Assembly (NCBI GenBank): GCA_035999365.1
Contig: DASYGT010000051.1
Location: forward strand, 1 to 11,921
Direction of reading: 5' to 3'
From: DASYGT01 sp035999365
Lineage (GTDB): Bacteria; Actinomycetota; Actinomycetes; Mycobacteriales; Jatrophihabitantaceae
Length of the DNA: 11,921 nt
Positions 6,922-11,921 of the stretch are shown piece after piece. Both the position numbers and the translations under genes were made by a program. Each line of letters begins with the position of its first letter. Positions within the stretch are counted from its first letter, which is position 1. Under the pieces are notes generated by a model that was not told the DNA's origin, searched no databases, and was given only the letters and a program-made list of their open reading frames with translations.

Positions 6922-7986
6922 GTGCTGGATCTGTCGGCCGACGGCGCCGCGTTGACCGCTGCCCTCGTCGATGTCGAATCCGTCTCGGGCAACGAGACCC
7001 GGCTCGCCGATCTCGTCGAGCAGGCCTTGCGCCGCTGCGCCAATCTCACCGTCGAGCGCGATGCCAATGTGGTGCTGGCCCGCACCGAGCTGGGCCGGCC
7101 CCAGCGGATCGTGCTGGCCGGGCACCTCGACACCGTCCCGGTCGCAGGGAATCTGCCGTCGCGTCGCGATGGCGACGTCCTGTACGGCTGCGGGACGGCG
7201 GACATGAAGTCCGGCCTCGCGGTGATGCTGAGGCTCGCCCAGCTCGTCGGGACCGGAGCCCTCGACCCGCGCGTCGACGTCACGTGGATCAGCTACGACT
7301 GCGAGGAGATCGAAGCGGCGCGTAACGGGCTCGGCCGGATCGCGCGTGATCGGCCGCAGGCGCTGCGGGCCGATCTCGCCGTGCTGCTGGAACCGACGCT
7401 CGGAGTGGTCGAGGGTGGGTGCCAGGGCACGCTGCGCGCCGTGGTGCGCACCTCGGGGGTGCGCGCGCACAGCGCTCGGTCGTGGCTCGGGTCCAATGCG
7501 ATCCACGCGGCGGCTCCGGTTCTCGCGACGCTCGCCTCCTATCAACCGCGGTCGGTCGAGGTCGACGGCCTCACCTACCGCGAAGGGCTCAACGCCGTCG
7601 GGATCGCCGGGGGAGTGGCAGGCAATGTCATCCCAGACGAGTGCGCCGTCACGGTGAACTACCGCTTCGCGCCGGATCGCGACGTGGCACAGGCCGAGCA
7701 GCACGTGCGTGAGCTGTTCCACGGCTTCGATGTCGAGCTCACCGACGCCGCCCCGGCTGCCCGTCCCGGCCTGGATGCTCCGATCGCCCGGCAGTTCGCG
7801 CAGGCCGTCGGGGGCACTGTGCAGGCGAAGCTCGGCTGGACCGACGTCGCGCGGTTCGCCGAACTCGGCATCCCCGCCGTCAACTTCGGCCCCGGTGATC
7901 CGAATCTCGCGCACAAGCCGGAGGAGTCAGTGGAGGTCGCCCGTATCGCCGACGCCGAATCCGCGCTGGCTCGATTCCTGTCATGA
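6922..7986 (+). CDS. dapE: Succinyl-diaminopimelate desuccinylase
   Basis: M20-family dinuclear zinc hydrolase that releases succinate from N-succinyl-LL-diaminopimelate, giving LL-diaminopimelate for lysine and peptidoglycan. At 354 residues it has the usual length. The first metal motif is AGHLDTVPV, with H68 as ligand and D70 supporting it. D94 in CGTADMKSG bridges the metals. E128/E129 in YDCEEIE supply the catalytic Glu and a ligand, E157 (LLEPTLG) is the next ligand, and H331 (NLAHKPEE) closes the site. The dimerisation domain lies at about 165-280, with RAHSARSWLG and NVIPDECAVTVNYRF. The GTG start is set by a TAGCCT box six bases upstream (leaderless). The stop overlaps the start of the MOSC gene (ATGA). 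All catalytic residues appear intact. Confidence 0.96.
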   Translation: MLDLSADGAALTAALVDVESVSGNETRLADLVEQALRRCANLTVERDANVVLARTELGRPQRIVLAGHLDTVPVAGNLPSRRDGDVLYGCGTADMKSGLAVMLRLAQLVGTGALDPRVDVTWISYDCEEIEAARNGLGRIARDRPQALRADLAVLLEPTLGVVEGGCQGTLRAVVRTSGVRAHSARSWLGSNAIHAAAPVLATLASYQPRSVEVDGLTYREGLNAVGIAGGVAGNVIPDECAVTVNYRFAPDRDVAQAEQHVRELFHGFDVELTDAAPAARPGLDAPIARQFAQAVGGTVQAKLGWTDVARFAELGIPAVNFGPGDPNLAHKPEESVEVARIADAESALARFLS

Positions 7987-8525
7987 GCGGCCGCGTCGAT
8001 GCCGTCCATCGTGACGACCGGCACCGGTTCAGCAAGCCGGCCGTCGATGAGATCACCCTGCTTGCCGGGCTCGGTGTCGAGGGCGATGCGCACTGCGGCG
8101 CAACCGTGCAGCACCTGTCCCGAGTGCGGCGCGACCCGACCCAACCGAATCTGCGCCAGGTACATCTGGTCCACGCCGAACTGCACGACGCACTGCGCAC
8201 CCGTGGATTCGAGGTCGAGGGAGGCACGATCGGTGAGAACATCACCACGCGCGGGCTCGACCTGCTCGCGCTTCCGGCGGGCGCGCGGTTGCGGCTCGGG
8301 CCGCAGGCCGTCGTCGAAGTGACCGGCCTGCGCAACCCGTGTGTCCAACTCGATGCTCACCAGGCCGGGTTGATGGCAGCCGTCCTTGACCGCGCTGCCG
8401 ACGGCTCCCTGATCCGGCTGGCGGGCGTGATGGGCATCGTGCTGACCAGTGGCGTCGTCCGAGCGGGTGATCAGATCGTGGTCGAGATCCCCGATGGAGC
8501 TTCCGCGAGCCTCGAACCGGTCTGA
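7983..8525 (+). CDS. MOSC-domain protein
   Basis: 180 residues with a single MOSC domain, the fold shared by the C-terminal part of molybdenum-cofactor sulfurases and YiiM/YuaD-type proteins. Seen are an N-terminal strand followed by GLGVEGDAHCG, QVHLVHAELHDAL, the signature GTIGENITTRG (about 81-91), LPAGARLRLG and RNPCVQLD with the conserved C120. Free-standing MOSC proteins are thought to bind molybdenum cofactor or carry sulfur through that cysteine. Some reduce N-hydroxylated compounds, but no substrate can be given here. The ATG overlaps the dapE stop (ATGA), so the protein is co-translated with DapE. No functional link between the two is known to me. Length is normal for a minimal MOSC protein. 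Confidence 0.9.
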   Translation: MSGRVDAVHRDDRHRFSKPAVDEITLLAGLGVEGDAHCGATVQHLSRVRRDPTQPNLRQVHLVHAELHDALRTRGFEVEGGTIGENITTRGLDLLALPAGARLRLGPQAVVEVTGLRNPCVQLDAHQAGLMAAVLDRAADGSLIRLAGVMGIVLTSGVVRAGDQIVVEIPDGASASLEPV

Positions 8526-8560
8526 GGTCGTCCGGTCCGCGGGCCGTGCGACGCGGCGGC

Positions 8561-8566
8561 TAACGT
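8561..8566 (+). promoter_or_regulatory. Candidate -10 box of the first LOG-family gene
   Basis: TAACGT (TANNNT) is followed by seven bases and the ATG at 8574, the same spacing as at mshB. No Shine-Dalgarno is seen, so a leaderless transcript for the two LOG genes is likely. Confidence 0.5.
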
Positions 8567-8573
8567 CGTCGCC

Positions 8574-9386
8574 ATGAGCGAAGGGGAGCAGCGAACCGAG
8601 GTGCAGCGCGGGCCGGTGCTGTTGCGCCGGGCGCAGATCCAGGCCGGAACGACCGATCAGCGGTTGCTCGATTCCCGCGGGACGAGCGATTGGGTGCACA
8701 CCGATCCGTGGCGGGTGCTGCGCATCCAGAGCGAGTTCGTCGAAGGCTTCGGGCTGCTCGCGGAACTGCCGTCCGCGGTGTCGGTGTTCGGCTCGGCACG
8801 GACGCCGCGTGAGCACCCCGAGTATGACGCCGCAAGGCGCCTGGGTGGGGCGCTCGCAGGCGCCGGGTACGCGGTGATCACCGGCGGCGGCCCTGGAACG
8901 ATGGAGGCCGTCAATCGGGGCGCGTCCGAGGCAGGCGGCGTCTCGGTCGGTTTGGGCATCGAGTTGCCGTTCGAGCAGAAGCTCAACGACTGGGTGGATC
9001 TCGGCATCAACTTCCGGTACTTCTTCGCCCGCAAGACGATGTTCGTGAAATACGCACAGGCCTTCGTGATCATGCCCGGAGGCTTCGGAACCCTCGATGA
9101 GATGTTCGAGGCGTTGACGCTCGTGCAGACCCGTAAGGTCACCCGGTTTCCCGTCATCCTGTTCGGGACGCAGTACTGGCAGGGGTTGATCGACTGGATC
9201 CGCTCCACCGTTCTCACCGGACACAAGATCGGCGCCGCGGACGTCGAACTGATGCACCTCACCGACGACGTCGATGAGGTGGTGACGATCATCCTCGACT
9301 CGGCGCGGCTGCGCTCCGAACAGGAGCAGGCCGAACAGCGCGCCGCGAAGGATCTCGCGGAGAGCGTCGACCAGCAGGGCGCGTGA
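8574..9386 (+). CDS. LOG-family (TIGR00730) Rossmann-fold protein, long form
   Basis: 270 residues. The core is the lysine-decarboxylase-like/LOG fold, whose best-known activity is hydrolysis of nucleoside 5'-monophosphates (cytokinin riboside monophosphate in plants and in M. tuberculosis Rv1205) to free base and ribose phosphate. Motifs are VFGSARTP (near 80), ITGGGPGTMEAVNRGA (near 100-116), R153 in FARKTMF, and the phosphate-binding PGGFGTLDEMFE with P168, G172, T173 and E176. R153 and E176 match the catalytic pair of LOG enzymes. It differs from the short paralogue downstream by about 75 extra N-terminal residues and by a charged Glu/Gln/Ala-rich tail after about 245. The ATG lies seven bases after TAACGT. 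The stop overlaps the next gene's start. Nucleotide hydrolysis is probable; the substrate is not known. Confidence 0.88.
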   Translation: MSEGEQRTEVQRGPVLLRRAQIQAGTTDQRLLDSRGTSDWVHTDPWRVLRIQSEFVEGFGLLAELPSAVSVFGSARTPREHPEYDAARRLGGALAGAGYAVITGGGPGTMEAVNRGASEAGGVSVGLGIELPFEQKLNDWVDLGINFRYFFARKTMFVKYAQAFVIMPGGFGTLDEMFEALTLVQTRKVTRFPVILFGTQYWQGLIDWIRSTVLTGHKIGAADVELMHLTDDVDEVVTIILDSARLRSEQEQAEQRAAKDLAESVDQQGA

Positions 9387-9919
9387 TGGCCGCTGTCTGC
9401 GTCTATTGCGCCTCGTCCGATCAGATCGACCCCGCGTACCTGGAGCTCGCAGAAAACTTCGGGGCGCGCCTCGCTGGGGCTGGTCATTCCCTCGTGTCCG
9501 GTGGCGGCCGGGTGTCGATGATGGGCGCCGTTGCGAAGGCCGCGCGGGCGGGCGGCGCGTACACGGTCGGCGTGATCCCTGAGCACCTCATCCCGTACGA
9601 GGTAGCGGACACCGACGCCGATGAATTGGTCGTCGTCGAGACGATGCGTGAGCGAAAACGAGTCATGGACGAGCGTTCGGACGCGTTCGTGGCGTTGCCG
9701 GGCGGCATCGGCACGTTCGAGGAGCTTTTCGAGGTGTGGACGTCGCTGTCGCTGGGCATGCACGACAAGCCAGTGATCGTTCTCGACGCGGACGGCTTCT
9801 ACGGGCCGCTCTGGGACTATCTGGATGTCCTGGAAGCAAAGGGATTTGTGCGCCGAACCGCTCTCGATGCATTGCAGCGCGTGACGACGGTCGACGAGGC
9901 GCTCGCGCTCCTGCCGTGA
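9386..9919 (+). CDS. LOG-family nucleoside 5'-monophosphate phosphoribohydrolase, Rv1205-like
   Basis: 177 residues, close to Rv1205 (about 187), which makes cytokinin-type bases in M. tuberculosis. It starts directly with the first beta strand (AAVCVYCASSDQIDPAY). The second motif is VSGGGRVSMMGAVAKAA, R90 sits in MRERKRVM, and the active-site loop PGGIGTFEELFEVW has P105, G109, T110 and E112/E113. All residues expected for LOG activity are present, so it should cleave an adenosine-type nucleotide to base plus ribose 5-phosphate. The ATG at 9386 shares one base with the preceding TGA (TGATG). A GTG one codon earlier would also be in frame. It is coupled to the long-form paralogue. It converges on the crotonase gene, whose end is three bases away. 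Confidence 0.93.
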   Translation: MAAVCVYCASSDQIDPAYLELAENFGARLAGAGHSLVSGGGRVSMMGAVAKAARAGGAYTVGVIPEHLIPYEVADTDADELVVVETMRERKRVMDERSDAFVALPGGIGTFEELFEVWTSLSLGMHDKPVIVLDADGFYGPLWDYLDVLEAKGFVRRTALDALQRVTTVDEALALLP

Positions 9920-9922
9920 CGA

Positions 9923-10645
9923 TCAGCGGCTGGTCGGGATTCCGCTGCCGTGTCGCTGGAATTGCATCAGCAACTCGTTCTCGTGCGCGACCCGTTCAGA
10001 CGTGCCGTCCAGATCACGGAACATCTGCTTGATCACGCGGAGTCCGTCCACCGATTGCGCGGCGATCGCGCCGGCGAGTTCGATCGCGTCGGACTCGGCG
10101 CGTTGAACCGGCGAGGTGCGGTGCATGAATCCGATCTCCAGGGCTTCGGCCGTACCGACCACGCGGCCTGTGAAGAGCAACTCCTTGGCGCGTGAGACGC
10201 CGATCAGCTGGGCGAGCCTCGCCGGACCGACGGGCACGCCGAGTCGTGCGCCTGCCCACGCCAACTTCAGGTTGTCGCCGCCGACGCGCAGGTCGCACCC
10301 GGCGGCGATCTCGGCGCCGGCGCCGACGCAGTTGCCCACACACACCGCGATCGTCGGTGCGGGAAACGCCTCGATCGCCGCGTAGAGCCGGCAGAACAAG
10401 GCCATTCGCTCGATTCCGCCGGCGGTGTCGAGCGCCTCACTGACGTCGGCCCCCGCACACAGTGCCTGCATGTCAGTGGTCGAGATGATCAAAGCCCGCA
10501 ATCCGGTGTCGGCGGCGAGATGGTCAAGGGCGGCGAGCAGCTGCGTCAGCGTCGCGGTGTCGAGCGCGTTGCGCTTCGCGGGGCGGTTCAGCCGGAGCAC
10601 CTCGATGCCTTCGGCAAGGCGTTCGCGGAGGACGTTCGCTGTCAT
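9923..10645 (-). CDS. Enoyl-CoA hydratase/isomerase-family (crotonase-fold) protein
   Basis: 240 residues, slightly shorter than typical 255-290-residue hydratases. The crotonase fold is clear: NRPAKRNALD near the N-terminus, the first oxyanion-hole segment ALCAGADVSE (about 61-70), and the second, VGAGAEIAAGCDLRV (107-121). E112 matches the first catalytic Glu of rat mitochondrial hydratase (E144). At the place of the second catalytic Glu (E164 in rat) an eye alignment around AWAGARLG gives G132, so simple enoyl-CoA hydration is doubtful. Isomerase, hydrolase or another acyl-CoA reaction is as likely. The C-terminal region (VIKQMFRDLDGTS) is ordinary. The ATG at 10645 is clear. A 59-base gap separates it from folP2 upstream on the same strand, so co-transcription is possible. 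Confidence 0.88.
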   Translation of the reverse strand: MTANVLRERLAEGIEVLRLNRPAKRNALDTATLTQLLAALDHLAADTGLRALIISTTDMQALCAGADVSEALDTAGGIERMALFCRLYAAIEAFPAPTIAVCVGNCVGAGAEIAAGCDLRVGGDNLKLAWAGARLGVPVGPARLAQLIGVSRAKELLFTGRVVGTAEALEIGFMHRTSPVQRAESDAIELAGAIAAQSVDGLRVIKQMFRDLDGTSERVAHENELLMQFQRHGSGIPTSR

Positions 10646-10683
10646 GGCGACAGTTCACCATGTGCCGGCGTCCGCCGCGTCAC

Positions 10684-10693
10684 CACTGTGATC
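10684..10693 (+). repeat. Inverted repeat arm, downstream side of folP2
   Basis: CACTGTGATC lies 11 bases beyond the folP2 stop. Its exact reverse complement GATCACAGTG is at 11571-11580, just ahead of the folP2 start. Chance cannot be excluded for a 10-base match. Confidence 0.4.
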
Positions 10694-10704
10694 AATCCGA
10701 ATGG

Positions 10705-11568
10705 TCAGGCGAGTCCGCGTCGCCCGACCTTCGGCTGCCGGTCGCCGCGAATCGAGGCGACCATGTCGAGTACGCGGCGCGTCGCCAGCACGTCGTGGGT
10801 GCGGAAGACCCGTGCGCCGTGCCAGGCGGACACGGCGGTCGCCGCGAGCGTGCCTTCGAGCCGCTCGGATGCGGGCAGGTCGAGCGTCTCACCGATGAAG
10901 TCCTTGCGGGACAGGGCGACGAGTACGGGCCACCCCGTCGCGACCAGCTCGTCGAGGCGGCGGGTCAGCTCCAGCGAGTGGCGGGTGTTCTTGCCGAAAT
11001 CGTGCGTTGGGTCGATCAGCACCCCGTCGCGGCGAACGCCGGCCGACACCGCGCGCTCGGCCCCTTGCGTCACCGTGCGAAGCACGTCGGCGAGGACGTC
11101 GTCGTAGGCAACGCGATGGGGATCGGTGCGCGGGCCCAGTCCGCCGGTATGGCTGCACACGACCGCGGCGCCGGTGGCGGCGGCCACGTCCACGAGACCC
11201 GGGTCGGCGCCGGCCCAGGTGTCGTTGATGAGGTCGGCGCCCGCGGCCACTACCTCGCGGGCGACCTCGGCGCGCCAGGTGTCGACGCTGATCGGCAGCT
11301 CCGGGAACTGCGCCCGGACAGCCTCGACGAGGGGGAGCACCCGGTGCATTTCCTCGGCCGCATCGACCTCCGGGCCGTATCCCGCCCGGACGCCGCCGAT
11401 GTCGACCAGGTCGGCGCCGGCGTCGACGGCCCGCGCGACAGCTGAGAGGGCATCGCCGAAGTCGACGTTCGCGCCGCCGTCGTAGAAGGAATCCGGCGTG
11501 CGGTTCACAATGGCCATCACGGCGTGCTCGCCGGGCGCGAACAGGCGATCCCTGAGCCGCAACATCAC
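10705..11568 (-). CDS. folP2: Dihydropteroate synthase paralogue, FolP2 type
   Basis: Pterin-binding TIM-barrel protein of 287 residues. Most DHPS motifs are present: AIVNRTPDSFYDGG (19-32), SVDTWRAEV, DLINDTW, LIDPTHDFGKN, SRKDFIGE and FRTHDV. The second loop, normally GGESTRPG and involved in p-aminobenzoate/sulfonamide binding, is replaced by DIGGVRAGYG (56-65). The same change marks mycobacterial FolP2, and M. leprae FolP2 is reported to lack dihydropteroate synthase activity. It probably binds a pterin or similar ligand without making dihydropteroate, so it should not be read as the cell's folate enzyme. The GTG at 11568 is followed at once by ATG (11565); either could start it. CACTGT lies six bases before the GTG. 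The C-terminal GLA is as in Rv1207. In M. tuberculosis gpgS lies next to it; here it does not. Confidence 0.92.
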   Translation of the reverse strand: MMLRLRDRLFAPGEHAVMAIVNRTPDSFYDGGANVDFGDALSAVARAVDAGADLVDIGGVRAGYGPEVDAAEEMHRVLPLVEAVRAQFPELPISVDTWRAEVAREVVAAGADLINDTWAGADPGLVDVAAATGAAVVCSHTGGLGPRTDPHRVAYDDVLADVLRTVTQGAERAVSAGVRRDGVLIDPTHDFGKNTRHSLELTRRLDELVATGWPVLVALSRKDFIGETLDLPASERLEGTLAATAVSAWHGARVFRTHDVLATRRVLDMVASIRGDRQPKVGRRGLA

Positions 11569-11570
11569 CC

Positions 11571-11580
11571 GATCACAGTG
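11571..11580 (-). repeat. Inverted repeat arm, upstream side of folP2
   Basis: On the plus strand GATCACAGTG, the exact reverse complement of 10684-10693. It contains the candidate folP2 -10 (CACTGT on the minus strand). Confidence 0.4.
11575..11580 (-). promoter_or_regulatory. Weak candidate -10 box of folP2
   Basis: CACTGT on the minus strand (NANNNT; first base off consensus) is six bases before the folP2 GTG. No ribosome-binding site is visible. The spacing matches the stronger leaderless promoters in this window. Confidence 0.35.
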
Positions 11581-11598
11581 TCAGACCGCCGGGCATGA

Positions 11599-11604
11599 CA
11601 CGAT
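11599..11604 (+). promoter_or_regulatory. Weak candidate -10 box of the DivIVA-domain gene
   Basis: CACGAT (NANNNT) is followed by six bases and the GTG at 11611. It lies where the -35 of folP2 would fall. The hexamer is poor, so this rests mainly on spacing. Confidence 0.3.
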
Positions 11605-11610
11605 CGACGG

Positions 11611-11921
11611 GTGCTGACGCTGGCGTTGTACGGCCTGCTGGCCATCGGTCTCATGGGCGCGCTGTTCCTGCTCGCGGCGCGTTTTCTTCCTGCCGGCGAG
11701 CAGATCGCCCCGCCGTTGCGCGACGAGCCGGCCTGGACGCTGCCACCGGAGCGCAAACTCTCGGCGACAGACATCGCCGAGCTGCGGTTGCCGGTGTCGT
11801 TGCGGGGCTACCGCTTCGCTGAGACCGACGAACTGCTCGATCGGCTCGTCGACGAGTTGAAGGGTCGCGATGCCGAGCTGGAACGGCTCTACGGCCTGCT
11901 GATCTCCGCGGACATCCCCAT
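11611..11921 (+). CDS. Membrane-anchored DivIVA-domain protein, Rv1209-like (3' end outside window)
   Basis: 103 complete codons are visible and the frame is open to the edge. The N-terminal helix at about 3-25 (LALYGLLAIGLMGALFLLAA) would anchor it in the membrane. A Pro-rich linker follows (PPLRDEPAWTLPPE). At about 50-95 is a short DivIVA-like segment: an Asp-rich first turn, then LRGYRFAETDELLDRLVDEL, the pattern in which LRGY-x-x-x-x-VD begins a coiled coil. DivIVA/Wag31 segments recognise curved membrane or scaffold polar growth in Actinobacteria. A small anchored version such as Rv1209 is of unknown role and may interact with Wag31. The GTG start at 11611 gives a hydrophobic helix right at the N-terminus. 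It is divergent from folP2 across 42 bases. The total length cannot be judged. Confidence 0.85.
   Translation, partial: MLTLALYGLLAIGLMGALFLLAARFLPAGEQIAPPLRDEPAWTLPPERKLSATDIAELRLPVSLRGYRFAETDELLDRLVDELKGRDAELERLYGLLISADIP

Noticed and set aside
5952..7325. 457-codon open frame on the plus strand
   Set aside because: Antisense to dapD and out of frame with dapE; composition is Arg/Val/His-rich with no motif.
6268..7914. Very long open frame (548 codons) on the minus strand across dapD and dapE
   Set aside because: It lies antisense to dapE and out of frame with dapD, both of which carry full catalytic motifs; in high-GC DNA such shadow frames are expected. Its translation is low-complexity and matches no family I know.
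8526..8573. Intergenic stretch tested for a regulatory RNA or operator
   Set aside because: Only 48 bases, with GC-rich sequence and the TAACGT box; no stable stem or repeat seen.
7659..9257. 532-codon open frame on the minus strand
   Set aside because: Antisense to the end of dapE, the MOSC gene and the first LOG gene; Arg/Pro/His-rich composition typical of a reverse-strand shadow.
10646..10704. Promoter for the crotonase gene
   Set aside because: TTGATC could be a -35 but no TANNNT lies at suitable spacing, and AACTGT is only four bases from the ATG; co-transcription with folP2 is as likely.
10660..11445. 261-codon open frame on the plus strand
   Set aside because: Antisense to folP2; the folP2 motifs settle the strand.

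Overview
The window is high-GC actinobacterial DNA with GTG starts, tight gene packing and mycothiol biosynthesis (mshB). Together with a FolP2-type dihydropteroate synthase paralogue and a mycobacterial-type tetrahydrodipicolinate N-succinyltransferase (DapD), this points to the order Mycobacteriales (Mycobacterium / Gordonia / Rhodococcus / Tsukamurella / Williamsia relatives). The genus cannot be fixed from the sequence alone. Gene order follows a condensed form of the M. tuberculosis Rv1166-Rv1209 stretch, as recalled from memory: lpqW, mshB, Rv1171, fdxC, dapC, dapD, dapE, LOG, folP2, gpgS, Rv1209.

Layout. (1) 1-1920, plus strand: the truncated end of a peptide-transporter ATPase of the DppD/OppD type, translationally coupled (GTGA) to a DppF/OppF-type ATPase. 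(2) 1938-3250, plus: mshB, coupled (ATGA) to a four-helix membrane protein. (3) 3240-4727, minus: a DUF1269-like glycine-zipper protein and a GNAT acetyltransferase. (4) 4793-5119, plus: the 7Fe ferredoxin fdxC. (5) 5123-6881, minus: dapD followed by a membrane-anchored protein with a lysozyme-like region. (6) 6922-8525, plus: dapE coupled to a MOSC-domain protein. (7) 8574-9919, plus: two tandem LOG-family (TIGR00730) proteins. (8) 9923-11568, minus: a crotonase-fold protein and folP2. (9) 11611 to the end, plus: the start of a membrane-anchored DivIVA-domain protein.

Themes. The centre is the succinylase branch of lysine/meso-diaminopimelate synthesis (dapD, dapE), which feeds peptidoglycan. 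A putative wall-acting protein shares the dapD transcript. The aminotransferase gene dapC, which I expect next to fdxC, is not there. Redox functions (mycothiol, ferredoxin) and peptide uptake lie to the left.

The most systematic regulatory signal is leaderless transcription. Five genes (mshB, the DUF1269 gene, dapD, dapE, the first LOG gene) have TANNNT hexamers 6-7 bases before an ATG or GTG start, and a sixth (the GNAT gene) has the same arrangement before an in-frame GTG. The dapD and dapE promoters are interlocked in 40 bp. A weaker version of the same arrangement sits between folP2 and the DivIVA-domain gene.

I see no CRISPR array, tRNA, rRNA, insertion sequence, phage or toxin-antitoxin module, and no intergenic stretch over 100 bp. 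This is core-genome DNA. I did not find a convincing new multi-gene system, and the findings concern regulation, missing neighbours and degenerate active sites.
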